A stretch of DNA of 28,546 bases, from positions 1 to 28,546 of the forward strand of contig JBPCKZ010000095.1 of the NCBI GenBank assembly GCA_051003795.1, in the 5' to 3' direction. Position 1 is the first letter of the stretch. Each line of letters begins with the position of its first letter. This DNA comes from JALYXS01 sp051003795 (GTDB taxonomy: Bacteria; Acidobacteriota; Terriglobia; Bryobacterales; Bryobacteraceae). The position numbers were made by a program, and so were the translations under genes. This document shows positions 1-7,370 of this stretch, in pieces. Under the pieces are notes generated by a model. That model was not told the origin of the DNA. It ran no database searches and saw nothing but the letters and a program-made list of their open reading frames with translations.

Positions 1-2
1 AA

Positions 3-56
3 GCCGACATCGACGCCGAAGATTATCCCGAGCGCGATCCACAAAAGGGACAGTGA
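3..56 (+). CDS. C-terminal end of a gene entering from the left (partial)
   Basis: Frame 3 reads ADIDAEDYPERDPQKGQ and then a TGA at 54-56. The 17 residues are acidic and hydrophilic and look like a protein tail, whereas the other two frames read as Arg-rich shadow sequence. The 5' part lies outside the window, so no family can be assigned. The following 440 bases contain no other convincing coding frame. Confidence 0.4.
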   Translation, partial: ADIDAEDYPERDPQKGQ

Positions 57-502
57 GGAATGGCGCCGAGCAGGTGGCGGGCGAGAATGACACGGAGAGT
101 TGCGATCGAATGTGGATTATGCCGCTCGGGTCGGACGCGAGCCCCGCGTTCGTGCCGGTCATAACGCCGGCGCTGAGCTGAGACGCGGCAACTGCATGAA
201 GAAACACACAATGGCGGCAGCGAACCTGAATTACAGCAAGACGGATTGCCGCGGGGAACCGCGCCACAGGAGGCTTTCACGAATTAACGGCGCACACTCC
301 ACTCAACCACGACCTGCGCCTCGGTCCCCAACGCAACCGGTGCGCCGAGCCGTCGCCCGGCGTATAATTCAGGTGTCACATTACCTCGCGTGGTGCACTT
401 GTCGTTATCTTCCTTGCATCCGTAGTCGCTACCCGTCCGCCGTCCATCCAGGTGTGCCATACTGCATCCTTGGTCTAGCGTTGGTCACGAGGATATTTTC
501 CA
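57..502. other. Non-coding stretch, 446 bases
   Basis: No reading frame here has both a plausible start and a protein-like composition. The open frames are Arg/His/Cys-rich shadows. The only structure I can support is the 65-bp block at 374-438, which recurs at 1065-1129, and a ribosome binding site (GAGGAT, about 489-494) for the gene starting at 503. Confidence 0.5.
374..438 (+). promoter_or_regulatory. Upstream repeat block, copy 1 (promoter-like)
   Basis: This 65-bp block matches 1065-1129 at about 55 of 65 positions, and most differences are transitions. It contains TTACCT (381-386), an 18-base gap and TTATCT (405-410), a plausible -35/-10 pair conserved in both copies. It ends 64 bases before the GTG start at 503. 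The link to transcription is inferred from position and conservation. Confidence 0.45.
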
Positions 503-922
503 GTGAATTACACTCGCGTTGCATTTGCGTCTCTTGGAGCCTTCGTTGCATACATGGCCCTTGGCGGTCTCATTTTTGGGGCCATACCGTCCCTCAAAAG
601 TGAGTTCGCCAAGTATCCTGCCGTTTACCGTTCTCAGCAGGGGCAGATGAGCCACATGCCGACAGGAATGGTAGCGATGCTCCTGTCCATGGTTGTGCTT
701 GCCGTGTTGTACGCGAAGATCTACAAGGGTGGCTCGGGCGTCGCGGAGGGTGCAGTTTTCGGCGCACTGATCGGATTCTATGCGGTTGGCTCGTTTGTTT
801 TGCATAACTATGTGAACCTGAACATCGGATTCAAGATCACCGTGGCATCCGCGATAGCCTACTTCGTCGAATGGACTGTGGTGGGTATTGTGATTGGCCT
901 CATTTACAAGCCAACCCACTGA
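503..922 (+). CDS. Small four-helix integral membrane protein, function unknown
   Basis: The 139-residue product has four hydrophobic segments at about residues 7-28, 53-72, 82-102 and 111-134, joined by short loops. A longer hydrophilic loop with Lys, Tyr and Gln lies between helices 1 and 2. It should sit in the inner membrane. The start is GTG, preceded by GAGGAT at a spacing of about 8 bases. There are no catalytic or metal motifs. I do not recognise the family with confidence; it has the feel of small DUF-type membrane proteins. It stands alone, about 240 bases before the next gene, but shares the upstream 65-bp block with that gene, so the two may be co-regulated. Confidence 0.65.
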   Translation: MNYTRVAFASLGAFVAYMALGGLIFGAIPSLKSEFAKYPAVYRSQQGQMSHMPTGMVAMLLSMVVLAVLYAKIYKGGSGVAEGAVFGALIGFYAVGSFVLHNYVNLNIGFKITVASAIAYFVEWTVVGIVIGLIYKPTH

Positions 923-1064
923 CCGCCCGGACGGTCTTCAGGTTATAGCGCGGCAGGTCGCGGAGCCGGAAGCGCTGTTCAGCTCCGAGGTTTTCATCGC
1001 GTTTCAGCGGCAGCCGGCGCGATTTCTTCACCAAGGGCGCGCACCTTCGCCGGGACCCGGAACT

Positions 1065-1129
1065 TGTCACGTTGCCTCGCGTGGTACACTCATTGTTATC
1101 TTCCTTGTGTCCGTAGTCCCCACCCGTCC
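1065..1129 (+). promoter_or_regulatory. Upstream repeat block, copy 2 (promoter-like)
   Basis: Second copy of the block at 374-438, offset by exactly 691 bases with no gaps. The putative hexamers are TTGCCT (1072-1077) and TTATCT (1096-1101), 18 bases apart. An alternative pairing is TTGTCA (1064-1069) with TACACT (1085-1090), but its 15-base spacer is short. The block ends 32 bases before the ATG at 1162. Confidence 0.45.
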
Positions 1130-1161
1130 CGGAATACTCGAAAGGTCGATCGGAGGTCAAA

Positions 1162-1401
1162 ATGGCTAATTACAATCAGGGTGCCCAAGTCGAGCACCAG
1201 AAATACGGTTTAGGAACGGTTATGTCGAGCAGCGACGAGCGCATCGTGATCAAATTCGACGACCACGGCGAAAAGAAGTTTGTCTCTTCGATGGTCATGC
1301 CGTCCTTGAAGAAGAGCGACCGGCAGCCTCCGGTCGAAAAGCGAGCGTCTCGCGCGCGTAAACCGAAAGCGGTTGCCGCGCCCGTGGCTGCCGAAGAATA
1401 G
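1162..1401 (+). CDS. Small SH3/Tudor-like protein with basic tail
   Basis: The 79-residue product starts at an ATG with a strong GGAGG at 1152-1156. Residues 6-50 have the pattern G-x-x-V-x-H-x-KYG-x-GTV followed by IKFDDHGEKKF. This resembles the small beta-barrel (Tudor/SH3-like) found at the C-terminus of UvrD/PcrA helicases and in CarD-like proteins. The remaining 30 residues are rich in Lys, Arg, Pro and Ala, which suggests nucleic-acid contact. It is followed after 23 bases by the cold-shock-domain gene, so the two probably form one transcript. A role in nucleic-acid binding is inferred from fold and tail only; no enzymatic residues are visible. Confidence 0.65.
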   Translation: MANYNQGAQVEHQKYGLGTVMSSSDERIVIKFDDHGEKKFVSSMVMPSLKKSDRQPPVEKRASRARKPKAVAAPVAAEE

Positions 1402-1424
1402 CACCCCACAAAGGAAACCACCTT

Positions 1425-1853
1425 TTGAACGCGCGACAGAAACGCTTATTCGAAGACGCTCAGAAAAAGAATCCGGACATGAAAATGCCGATCGAGGCGC
1501 AGAATTCGGCCGAACTCACCGCCGACGATCTCGCGCTGTTGAAACAGGGAGTCGGCGATAAGAGCGGACGCCCTGCCGGCGCGGGCGGCTCGGAAGGTTC
1601 GGACGGCGGCGGCGCGGAGGCGGGTTCCGAGCAGAACGGCTCGATCGTCACGTACTTCGAAGATAAAGGCTTTGGATTTCTGCGACCGGAAAGCGGCGGC
1701 CGCGATGTTTTCTTCCACATCTCGCGTCTGCAGGAAGGTCAAGCCACCGATCTGGTTCCCGGAGCCAAGGTAGTTTACGAATTGGGGATGGATCGTACCG
1801 GAAAGATGGCGGCAAGTAGCGTGCGCGTGAAACCGCCGGAGCCAAAAGCCTAA
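1425..1853 (+). CDS. Cold-shock-domain protein with N-terminal extension
   Basis: The 142-residue product has a cold-shock domain at about residues 72-137. The RNP1-like motif is KGFGFLRP and the RNP2-like motif is VFFHIS, both needed for single-stranded RNA/DNA binding. Classical bacterial Csp proteins are about 70 residues. This one has about 70 extra N-terminal residues: a charged helix-like stretch, then a Gly/Ala/Ser-rich linker. The chosen start is TTG at 1425, because AAAGGA lies about 9 bases upstream and no ATG or GTG fits as well. It probably acts as a cytoplasmic RNA chaperone. It is likely co-transcribed with the SH3-like gene before it. Confidence 0.85.
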   Translation: MNARQKRLFEDAQKKNPDMKMPIEAQNSAELTADDLALLKQGVGDKSGRPAGAGGSEGSDGGGAEAGSEQNGSIVTYFEDKGFGFLRPESGGRDVFFHISRLQEGQATDLVPGAKVVYELGMDRTGKMAASSVRVKPPEPKA

Positions 1854-2008
1854 GAACGCTGGAAAGTATGGAGCGCGCCGCTCGGCCGCGACAACCCCCG
1901 TTTTGACCCTACTTTCGTAAGGGCGGGAATCCACCGAACGCCTTTAGGAATTTCCGCTGGCCAAAACCAACGAAGACTGCACACCAGCGCTGCTTGAGCG
2001 AACCCCCT

Positions 2009-2034
2009 AATTTTTGAGTGTTGGATCAAAAATT
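2009..2034. repeat. AT-rich perfect inverted repeat
   Basis: AATTTTTGA (2009-2017) and TCAAAAATT (2026-2034) are perfect reverse complements separated by 8 bases. It lies about 155 bases after the cold-shock gene and about 90 before the small membrane-protein gene at 2127. It could be a weak terminator hairpin or a protein-binding site; the sequence does not decide. Confidence 0.45.
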
Positions 2035-2091
2035 GAAGGCCGCCACCTGCTCCGCGGAACGCTCCCGAACTATCTTACCCTATTTGCGGCT

Positions 2092-2119
2092 TTGCGTACC
2101 AGCACAAATCATTTATACT
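2092..2119 (+). promoter_or_regulatory. Predicted sigma-70-like promoter of the 36-residue membrane protein
   Basis: TTGCGT (2092-2097) and TATACT (2114-2119) are 16 bases apart. The ATG of the small gene begins 7 bases after the -10 hexamer, so the transcript would be leaderless or nearly so. No ribosome binding site is seen before the ATG, which fits. Confidence 0.4.
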
Positions 2120-2126
2120 CGACTCG

Positions 2127-2237
2127 ATGACAACGCAAACCATGGTTCAGGTGATCTGCGGAATACTCGCGGTGGTGCTGCTCGCCGTCGCCCTGATGCG
2201 CCGCAAGAGTAAGAAAAAAGAGGAAGACGACTTTTAG
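2127..2237 (+). CDS. 36-residue single-helix membrane microprotein
   Basis: ATG at 2127 to TAG at 2235-2237 encodes 36 residues. A single hydrophobic helix (about residues 7-24, ending VVLLAVALM) is followed by a strongly charged tail, RRKSKKKEEDDF. The positive-inside rule places the Lys-rich tail in the cytoplasm. The clean layout of short polar N-terminus, helix, basic then acidic tail is typical of real membrane microproteins. A promoter-like TATACT lies just upstream. The 3' end overlaps by 4 bp the 3' end of the convergent dehydratase gene. No function can be assigned. Confidence 0.55.
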   Translation: MTTQTMVQVICGILAVVLLAVALMRRKSKKKEEDDF

Positions 2238-4012
2238 TGCGAATGCCGGGGGACGGTTTTCCGCAAATCCCGGTAGCCGACGGCAAATTCCAGGCAGCCG
2301 CCCGTATCCAACTGTCCGACGTTGGCGCGGTAGATTTCCTGCCACGGCGAGTCGTTCTTTAGTTCGATGGGCTTGAATGCCTTCCAGCGCCGGGCGATCT
2401 CGTCGTCGCTCTCCAGCAGATTCACGCGGCGGTTATGGAAATCGACCTCCACCCGGTCCCCCGTTTCCAGAATCGCGAGATTCCCCCCAGCCGCCGATTC
2501 CGGAGAGGCGTTGAGAATCGACGGGCTGTCCGATGTCCCGCTCTGGCGCCCATCTCCCATGCAGGGCAACATGCGAAAACCGCGCTTGACCAGGTAATCG
2601 GGAGGCGTCATATTCACAACTTCGGCCGATCCGGGATACGCAATCGGCCCCGCCCCCCGCACCACTAACATGCACGTTTCATCGACATTGAGCGAGGGAT
2701 CGTTAATGCGCCGCCGGTAGTCCTCGGGCCCGTCGAACACAATCGCGCGCGCAATGAAACGTTCTTCCGAGCCGGGCGTCGAGAGGAACCGCCGCCGGAA
2801 GTCTTCACTGATCACCGACGTCTTCACCAGCGCCGAAGTGAACAGGTTGCCGGAAACGACCATGAACCCCGCATCTTTCATGACCGGCTTGTCGTATGGC
2901 CGAATCACGTTCGGGTCGAGGACGCGCGCATTGCGATAATTTTCCTGAACGGTCTTGCCGGTAACGGTTAGCGCGTCCGCATGGATTTTTCCCGCCTTCA
3001 GGAGTTCGCTGAATATCGCTGGTATGCCGCCCCCGCGGTGGAATCCTTCGCCTAAAAATTCGCCCGCCGGTTGAATGTTGGCCAGCAGTGGGATGGCATG
3101 CCCCACGGTCTCCCAATCTCCAATCCCGAGCGGCACGCCGATGTGGCGCGCGATGGCGTTAATGTGCGGCGGACAGTTGGTGGAACCGCCAATTGCCGAA
3201 TTGACTACAATCGCGTTTTCAAAGGCGTCGCGGGTGAGGATGCGCGAGGGGGTGAGGTCCTCATGCACCATTTCAACGATACGGCGGCCGGTGGCGTATG
3301 CCATCTTGCCGCGCTCCCCGTACGGCGCTGGAATGGCGGCGCAACCCGGCAGCGACATGCCCAGCGCTTCGGCCAGCGAATTCATGGATAACGCCGTGCC
3401 CATGGTGTTGCAATGCCCGGCGCTCGGCACCGATGAAGTCACGATATCGATCAGCTCGGCGTCGTCGATCTCGCCCGCCGCGAGCATCCGGCGCGCCTCC
3501 CAGAGCGCCATGCCGGAACCGGCGAGCTTGCCATTGAAATACGCGTCGATCATCGGACCGCCGGATAGAATAATCGCTGGAAGATTCACCGTCGCGGCCG
3601 CCATCAGGCACGCGGGCGTCGTCTTGTCGCACGCCGTCATCATGACAACCCCATCGAGGGGATATCCGCACAGGATTTCGACCAGCCCCAGATACGCAAG
3701 ATTGCGGTCGAGCGCGGCTGTTGGGCGCCGGCAGCTTTCCTGGATCGGATGCATCGGGAACTCGAACGGCACCCCGCCCGAATCGCGAATGCCGTCCTTG
3801 ACGCGATCGACCAGCGTCAGATGGATGCGATTGCAGGGCGTGAGATCGCTGCCCGATTGCGCGATGCCGATGATGGGCCGGCCGGATTGAAGCTCTCCGC
3901 GCGTGATGCCGTAATTGTTATAGCGCTCCAGATAGACGGCCGTTTCGCCCGGCTCCGACATGTCGTTGAACCAGATCTCGCTACGCAGGCGCTTACGCGT
4001 GTTTTCGCTCAT
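2234..4012 (-). CDS. Sugar-acid dehydratase of the IlvD/Edd family (arabonate/xylonate dehydratase-like)
   Basis: A complete protein of about 592 residues when started at the ATG at 4012 (MSENTRKRL), which fits the family better than the ORF start 11 codons upstream. Family hallmarks are visible: Cys60 in SDLTPC, Cys128 in TACDKT and Cys201 in CNTMGTALSM are the expected iron-sulphur ligands, and Lys130 is the expected metal-site lysine. The length and the N-terminal SEIWFND stretch resemble pentonate dehydratases (L-arabonate, D-xylonate), which convert an aldonate to a 2-keto-3-deoxy acid, more than biosynthetic dihydroxy-acid dehydratase. The exact substrate is inference. A decayed second copy of its 5' end lies at 5491-5854, joined to an MFS transporter fragment, which suggests an ancestral sugar-acid uptake and catabolism locus. 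Confidence 0.85.
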   Translation of the reverse strand: MSENTRKRLRSEIWFNDMSEPGETAVYLERYNNYGITRGELQSGRPIIGIAQSGSDLTPCNRIHLTLVDRVKDGIRDSGGVPFEFPMHPIQESCRRPTAALDRNLAYLGLVEILCGYPLDGVVMMTACDKTTPACLMAAATVNLPAIILSGGPMIDAYFNGKLAGSGMALWEARRMLAAGEIDDAELIDIVTSSVPSAGHCNTMGTALSMNSLAEALGMSLPGCAAIPAPYGERGKMAYATGRRIVEMVHEDLTPSRILTRDAFENAIVVNSAIGGSTNCPPHINAIARHIGVPLGIGDWETVGHAIPLLANIQPAGEFLGEGFHRGGGIPAIFSELLKAGKIHADALTVTGKTVQENYRNARVLDPNVIRPYDKPVMKDAGFMVVSGNLFTSALVKTSVISEDFRRRFLSTPGSEERFIARAIVFDGPEDYRRRINDPSLNVDETCMLVVRGAGPIAYPGSAEVVNMTPPDYLVKRGFRMLPCMGDGRQSGTSDSPSILNASPESAAGGNLAILETGDRVEVDFHNRRVNLLESDDEIARRWKAFKPIELKNDSPWQEIYRANVGQLDTGGCLEFAVGYRDLRKTVPRHSH

Positions 4013-4070
4013 GATTGGGAATTGAATACAAAGGATAAGTACCAATGTACTGCGCGAGCGCGATAGCTGA

Positions 4071-4496
4071 CTAATTCTCGCGCGTGTCGAATCTGTAAAA
4101 ACCCTGGTCGGATATTTCGCTTGAAAGGACTTCCTTGATTCTGGCCGCCAGATCCGCCGGAAGAAACGGCTTTTGAATGAAATGCCAACCGTAATTGAGG
4201 AGGAGGAGAGCCCCGTCCGGGTAACCTGAGATGAGCATCACTTTCATATTCGGACGAAGGATTTTCATCTTCGTGGCAACTTCCGGACCGGACATGTCGG
4301 TCATCATGACATCGGAGATCAGGAGTTGAATCGTTCCGCCGAAGCCGTCTTCAATGTTCAGCGCCTCCGCGGCGCTGCTTGCCGATAAAACATGGAAACC
4401 TTCATTTACGATGATCCGGCTGACGACTTCGCGGACGATCTTGTCGGCTTCGATGACGAGAATGCTGACGGGCTTCCCTTCGAGTAACGGAGTCAA
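4071..4496 (-). CDS. Stand-alone response-regulator receiver protein
   Basis: The 141-residue product is a single REC domain with no output domain. It shows the core elements: an acidic pocket in LVIEADK, the phosphoacceptor Asp in LLISDVMM, the Ser in MLISGYPD and the conserved Lys in FIQKPF. The last 15 or so residues are a polar tail. The start is TTG at 4496, supported by GAAGGTG 7 bases upstream; there is no better ATG. Single-domain receivers usually relay phosphate from a hybrid kinase or bind a target protein. No kinase gene is in the window. A tandem, damaged copy follows at 4652-5077. It lies 58 bases upstream of the dehydratase on the same strand, but no link in function is evident. 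Confidence 0.8.
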   Translation of the reverse strand: MTPLLEGKPVSILVIEADKIVREVVSRIIVNEGFHVLSASSAAEALNIEDGFGGTIQLLISDVMMTDMSGPEVATKMKILRPNMKVMLISGYPDGALLLLNYGWHFIQKPFLPADLAARIKEVLSSEISDQGFYRFDTREN

Positions 4497-4651
4497 AGAA
4501 TTACACCTTCGGGGGGTAAATTCGTCGTAGTCTCGGACCGTGAAGGGGCTGCCCAGCGAATAGGAGGGCCGCGTTCGTAGCGATTACGAAGTTAAATATC
4601 CAACTCGACTGTAACAGAAAAACAAGGGTTATCGCTAGTCCACGCCGAAAT

Positions 4652-5077
4652 CTATTTTTTTCGCGTGTCGAAGCTATAAAAGCCCTGATCCCGCGTTTTG
4701 CTTGCCAGAACGTCGTTGATTCTGTTCACTAGATCCGCTGGGAGAAACGGCTTTTGAATGAAATGCCAGCCGTGGTTGAGAACCAAGAGGGTGCCGCCCG
4801 GGTAACCTGACATGAGCATCACTTTAATATCCGGACGAAGGGTTGTAATCTTCTGGGCCACTTCGGGGCCGGACATGTCGGGCATCATGACATCGGAAAT
4901 CAGGAGTTAGATCGTTCCCCTAAATTCCTTTTCAATGTTTAACGCCTCCGCCGCGCTACTTGCGGATAAAACACGGAAGCCTCCATTCACGATAATCCGG
5001 CCAACGACGTCGCGAACGCTCTCGTTGTCTTCAATAACGAGAATAGTGGGGTGATCGCCTTCGGGTATGGGATTCAG
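4652..5077 (-). pseudogene. Second receiver-domain gene, inactivated by a nonsense codon
   Basis: This is a close paralogue of the gene at 4071-4496 and runs collinearly with it over its whole length. The codon matching CAA (Gln, after the GTI of the first copy) is TAA here, at 4907-4909. The two halves (4652-4906 and 4910-5077) are in the same frame, so one C-to-T change explains the break. The position equivalent to the TTG start of copy 1 is CTG (5075-5077), so the start also looks lost. The phosphoacceptor Asp, Lys and flanking motifs are still readable, so decay is recent. Readthrough or a restart at the downstream ATG (4888) would lack the first half of the domain. Confidence 0.75.
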
Positions 5078-5183
5078 AATTACCCCTTGCAGGTAAATTC
5101 GTAGTCTCAGACGGTAAAGGGGCTGCCCAACCAAATTGGAAGGCTGCGTTCTCGGCGATTACGAAGTTTAAGTGTGAATCACA

Positions 5184-5497
5184 CTATAGCAGACGAGCAA
5201 GGGTTTTCTCTAGGGGCGGAAGGCTATCGTAGTCCTGGCAGTTCACGTGTTGCGTCAATGCGCGAAAACAGTAGCGCGACAACTGCGCGGCCATGTTCAT
5301 CGAGCCGGTAACCACGCCCGAATGCCGGCGGCCGATGTCGAGGCAAATGGCCCAGGCCACGGGCAACATCAGGTCCGCAACACCGAATCCCAAAGACGAG
5401 AGGACCACGATTGCGGTCTTATCCCGCGTCGACGACATGCCCGGCAACAACAGCGCGGATGCCGCCAGGCCAGCACACCCCACCATCCGGCGCCATC
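5184..5497 (-). pseudogene. C-terminal fragment of an MFS (anion:cation symporter-type) transporter
   Basis: About 100 residues remain. They include a hydrophobic helix around VGCAGLAASALLL, a second at VVLSSLGFGVADLMLPVAW, then DIGRRHSGVVTGSMNMAAQL. The last pattern (Gly-rich, G-x-V-x-G-x-M-N) is characteristic of the C-terminal half of ACS-family transporters, which carry sugar acids such as glucarate and galactonate. The N-terminal ten helices are missing, and the last part after SRYCF no longer reads like a membrane helix. The left boundary with the dehydratase fragment is marked by a repeated CATCCGG (5484-5490 and 5494-5500). Family is known from the motif; substrate is inferred. Confidence 0.65.
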
Positions 5498-5854
5498 CGG
5501 CGCGCCTCCCAGAGCGCCATGCCGGAACCGGCGAGCTTGCCATTGAAATACGCGTCGATCATCGGGCCGCCGGCAGCTTTCCTGGATCGGATGCATCGGG
5601 ACCTCGAACGGCACCCCGCCCGAATCGCGAATGTCGTCCTTGACGCGATCGACCAGCGTCAGATGGATGCGATTGCAGGGCGTGAGGTCGCTGCCCGATT
5701 GGGCAATGCCGATTATGGGCCGTCCGGATGGAAGCTCTCCGCGCGTGATGCCGTAATTGTTATAGCGCTCTCCAGATAGACGGCCATTTCGCCCGGCTCC
5801 CACATGTCGTTGAACCAGATCTCGCTGCGCAAGCGCTTACGTGTGTTTTTCGCT
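5491..5854 (-). pseudogene. Rearranged 5' fragment of a second sugar-acid dehydratase
   Basis: The segment 5570-5854 closely matches 3727-4008, the 5' end of the intact dehydratase. The segment about 5494-5573 matches about 3484-3564. Between them 167 bp present in the intact gene are missing, and the junction falls on CGCCGG, which occurs at both ends of the missing piece (3559-3564 and 3726-3731). The loss shifts the frame. Further damage includes an extra base near 5766-5770, a five-T run instead of four near 5846-5850, and loss of the ATG. The fragment runs into the MFS remnant, so no functional product is expected. Confidence 0.8.
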
Positions 5855-5898
5855 GCTGAGCGGATATCCCTGTTCTTTGATAAACTCGGACAAACTGC

Positions 5899-5975
5899 GC
5901 GCCCGTAGCTCAGTTGGATAGAGCGGCTGGCTTCGAACCAGTAGGCCGGGAGTTCGAGTCTCTCCGGGCGCACCA
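5899..5975 (+). tRNA. tRNA-Arg (anticodon TCG), with encoded CCA
   Basis: A 77-base cloverleaf can be folded by eye. The acceptor stem is GCGCCCG with CGGGCGC, the D-arm is GCTC/GAGC, the anticodon stem GCTGG/CCAGT encloses the loop CTTCGAA, and the T-arm GGGAG/CTCTC encloses TTCGAGT. The anticodon TCG reads CGA arginine codons. The 3' CCA (5973-5975) is encoded. Bases from 5928 on are part of the 49-bp att repeat, so the 3' part of the gene seen here may derive from the element, restoring a functional tRNA after integration. Confidence 0.95.
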
Positions 5976-5976
5976 C
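5928..5976 (+). repeat. Left attachment site (attL), 49-bp core in tRNA-Arg
   Basis: Identical over 49 bases to 15160-15208, starting in the anticodon stem and ending one base past the CCA. The flanking bases differ (C versus T on the left, T versus C on the right), which defines the limits exactly. Confidence 0.95.
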
Positions 5977-5991
5977 TTAACCTATTTAATT

Positions 5992-7122
5992 TCAGTTGAT
6001 TCCGGTCGATCTGTCCGCGTGTAATAAATCCGCAGGTTCGGCGGTATGCCTAGAAGTATGCCCACCTGAAGCACTTCGCGCGCGTTCCATCGCTGCCGTG
6101 ATCGTGTGGTGTTCCGGGTGAACGTAGCGCTTCGTGGTGCTCATGTCGCGATGGCCCGCCAAGTATGCCAAGGTCCACGGGTCCATGTGTGGTGCCCACC
6201 GTGTTAGGCACGTGTGGCGCAACGTGTAAAGCTCAAACGAAGGTACTCCGCTCTCGCGGAATGCCCTCATCTGCTGTTTTTTGACGCTCGATGGTTCGAT
6301 GTGCCCGCTTTTCGTGAGTGCGGGAAAAACCCAATCGCAGCCGTTGCCGGTCGATAGTCGCATTTCGAGAATTGCCCGGACGCGTGGTGTCATGGGGATG
6401 CGCCGTCTTGCGTTGTCCGTTTTACCGTACTGGATTTCGATCACGCCATCCCGCACGCTTTCCCGGCGCAACCGAAAACACTCTTCCGGGCGTAACCCGC
6501 AATCGAGCAGAATGCCCGCCACGTCCCAAAGCAAGAGCGGATCGGTGTGGTTCTGCATCCCTTCAGATTTGGCAGCCGCGAAGTAGAGCGTTTCCTCTTC
6601 CGCCGTGAGCACCCGCTCTCTATGGCGTTCGCCGGGAATCATCTTCACTTTTGGGAGAGCCTTTTCCACCTTGCCCCACTCTTGAGCCAAATGGAACATG
6701 CGCCGGAGGGCTTGCAGTTCCCGGTTGATGCTGCTGATTTCCAAGCCGCATGCTTTGCGTTGCGCCACAAACGCTGAAATGGCATCAGTCGTGATGCTGT
6801 CGAGCGGGGCCGTCGCCAGTCTTTCGAAAGCAAGTAATCGTTTCACGCCATATTCGTAATAGCTGGCAGTCTTCGGTTTGGCTGAGAATGTCGAGCGGAC
6901 AAACGGCAGAAATTCCCTTTCGGCAAATTCAGTGAGCGTGGCAACCGGCTTCTTATCCCGGATGCCCACTTCCCCTTTCGCCAGAGCCGTTTTGTGCGCG
7001 GCTTCCATCTGCTCGGCAACGCGCTTGTTCGTCTGCTTCGTGCTCTCGCGAATGGCTTCACCGTTAAAGGTGAACTTGTACCACCAGTTCTTGCTTTTCG
7101 GTTGCTTGTAAACGGCCATCAC
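5992..7122 (-). CDS. Tyrosine recombinase / site-specific integrase
   Basis: The 376-residue product has a short N-terminal arm-binding-like region (about 1-50), a SAM-like core-binding domain (about 62-160) and the catalytic domain (about 170-340). Visible catalytic residues are Arg211 (CGLRPEE), Lys234 (QYGKTDN), Arg302 (LRHT), His324 (AGH) and the nucleophile Tyr333 (KRYVHPE). The usual first His of the HxxR motif is Tyr299 (YTLRHT), a variant seen in other active members. The start is ATG at 7122, or the second Met. It lies 16 bases inside attL and reads toward the tRNA, the usual arrangement. Its start overlaps the preceding 82-codon gene by 4 bp (ATGA), so the two are translationally coupled. 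It should catalyse integration and excision at the tRNA-Arg site. Confidence 0.95.
   Translation of the reverse strand: MMAVYKQPKSKNWWYKFTFNGEAIRESTKQTNKRVAEQMEAAHKTALAKGEVGIRDKKPVATLTEFAEREFLPFVRSTFSAKPKTASYYEYGVKRLLAFERLATAPLDSITTDAISAFVAQRKACGLEISSINRELQALRRMFHLAQEWGKVEKALPKVKMIPGERHRERVLTAEEETLYFAAAKSEGMQNHTDPLLLWDVAGILLDCGLRPEECFRLRRESVRDGVIEIQYGKTDNARRRIPMTPRVRAILEMRLSTGNGCDWVFPALTKSGHIEPSSVKKQQMRAFRESGVPSFELYTLRHTCLTRWAPHMDPWTLAYLAGHRDMSTTKRYVHPEHHTITAAMERARSASGGHTSRHTAEPADLLHADRSTGIN
6043..6066 (+). repeat. Putative integrase arm-type site, left
   Basis: These 24 bases match 15021-15044 at 22 of 24 positions in the same orientation. Each contains GTATGCC twice, 11-12 bases apart. This copy is 66 bases inside the attL core, within the 3' end of the integrase gene. 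Arm sites with internal direct repeats near both att sites are usual for lambda-type integrases; binding is inferred. Confidence 0.6.
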
Positions 7123-7367
7123 TCACCGCCTTTCGTGTCGAGGGTTTCGGCTTCCAGTTGCCCCAGGAACAGCGCCCGCCGGTCCACTGGAAGTGCGTTG
7201 ACCGCTTCCCTGAATTCATCCATTCGTTCCCCGGAAATGGCGGCCTGAACATCGGTTTCCAGTTCCCGCCGCAACAGTTCGATTTCCTCGTGGGATGCGC
7301 CGGAACTCATAGCGATCTCGATCTCAGCCGCGCGCGGGCCAATGTCGTTGAGTGTGAGCGTTCGCAT
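7119..7367 (-). CDS. Small helical protein coupled to the integrase, function unknown
   Basis: The 82-residue product is rich in Glu, Arg, Ala and Leu and should be mostly alpha-helical, with a short acidic C-terminus. No DNA-binding motif, membrane segment or metal site is visible. It lies between the serine recombinase remnant (3 bases away) and the integrase (4-bp ATGA overlap), so it is in the same operon. An accessory role in recombination or simple co-transcription are both possible. I do not recognise the family. Confidence 0.6.
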   Translation of the reverse strand: MRTLTLNDIGPRAAEIEIAMSSGASHEEIELLRRELETDVQAAISGERMDEFREAVNALPVDRRALFLGQLEAETLDTKGGE

Positions 7368-7370
7368 GAT

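Larger units (their letters stand above)
4071..5185. repeat. Tandem duplication of receiver gene plus leader
   Basis: The duplicated unit includes the gene and its upstream region. The stretch around 4510-4595 (with GTGAAGGGGCTGCCCAG and GCGATTACGAAGTT) recurs at about 5095-5170 (GTAAAGGGGCTGCCCAA and GCGATTACGAAGTT). The unit is roughly 580 bp, in direct orientation. The intergenic remainder, 4497-4651, holds only this leader and shows no further gene. Confidence 0.6.

Noticed and set aside
3075..3890. 271-codon plus-strand frame opposite the dehydratase
   Set aside because: Shadow of the dehydratase, which shows all family cysteines on the other strand.
4051..4086. GCGCGAG...CTCGCGC inverted repeat as a terminator after the receiver gene
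   Set aside because: The loop exceeds 20 bases, no T-run follows and the right arm lies within the coding end.
5713..5976. Minus-strand ORF beginning MVRPERLELPAYWFEA
   Set aside because: It is the antisense of the tRNA-Arg gene and of the dehydratase remnant. This peptide is a well-known false call across tRNA genes.
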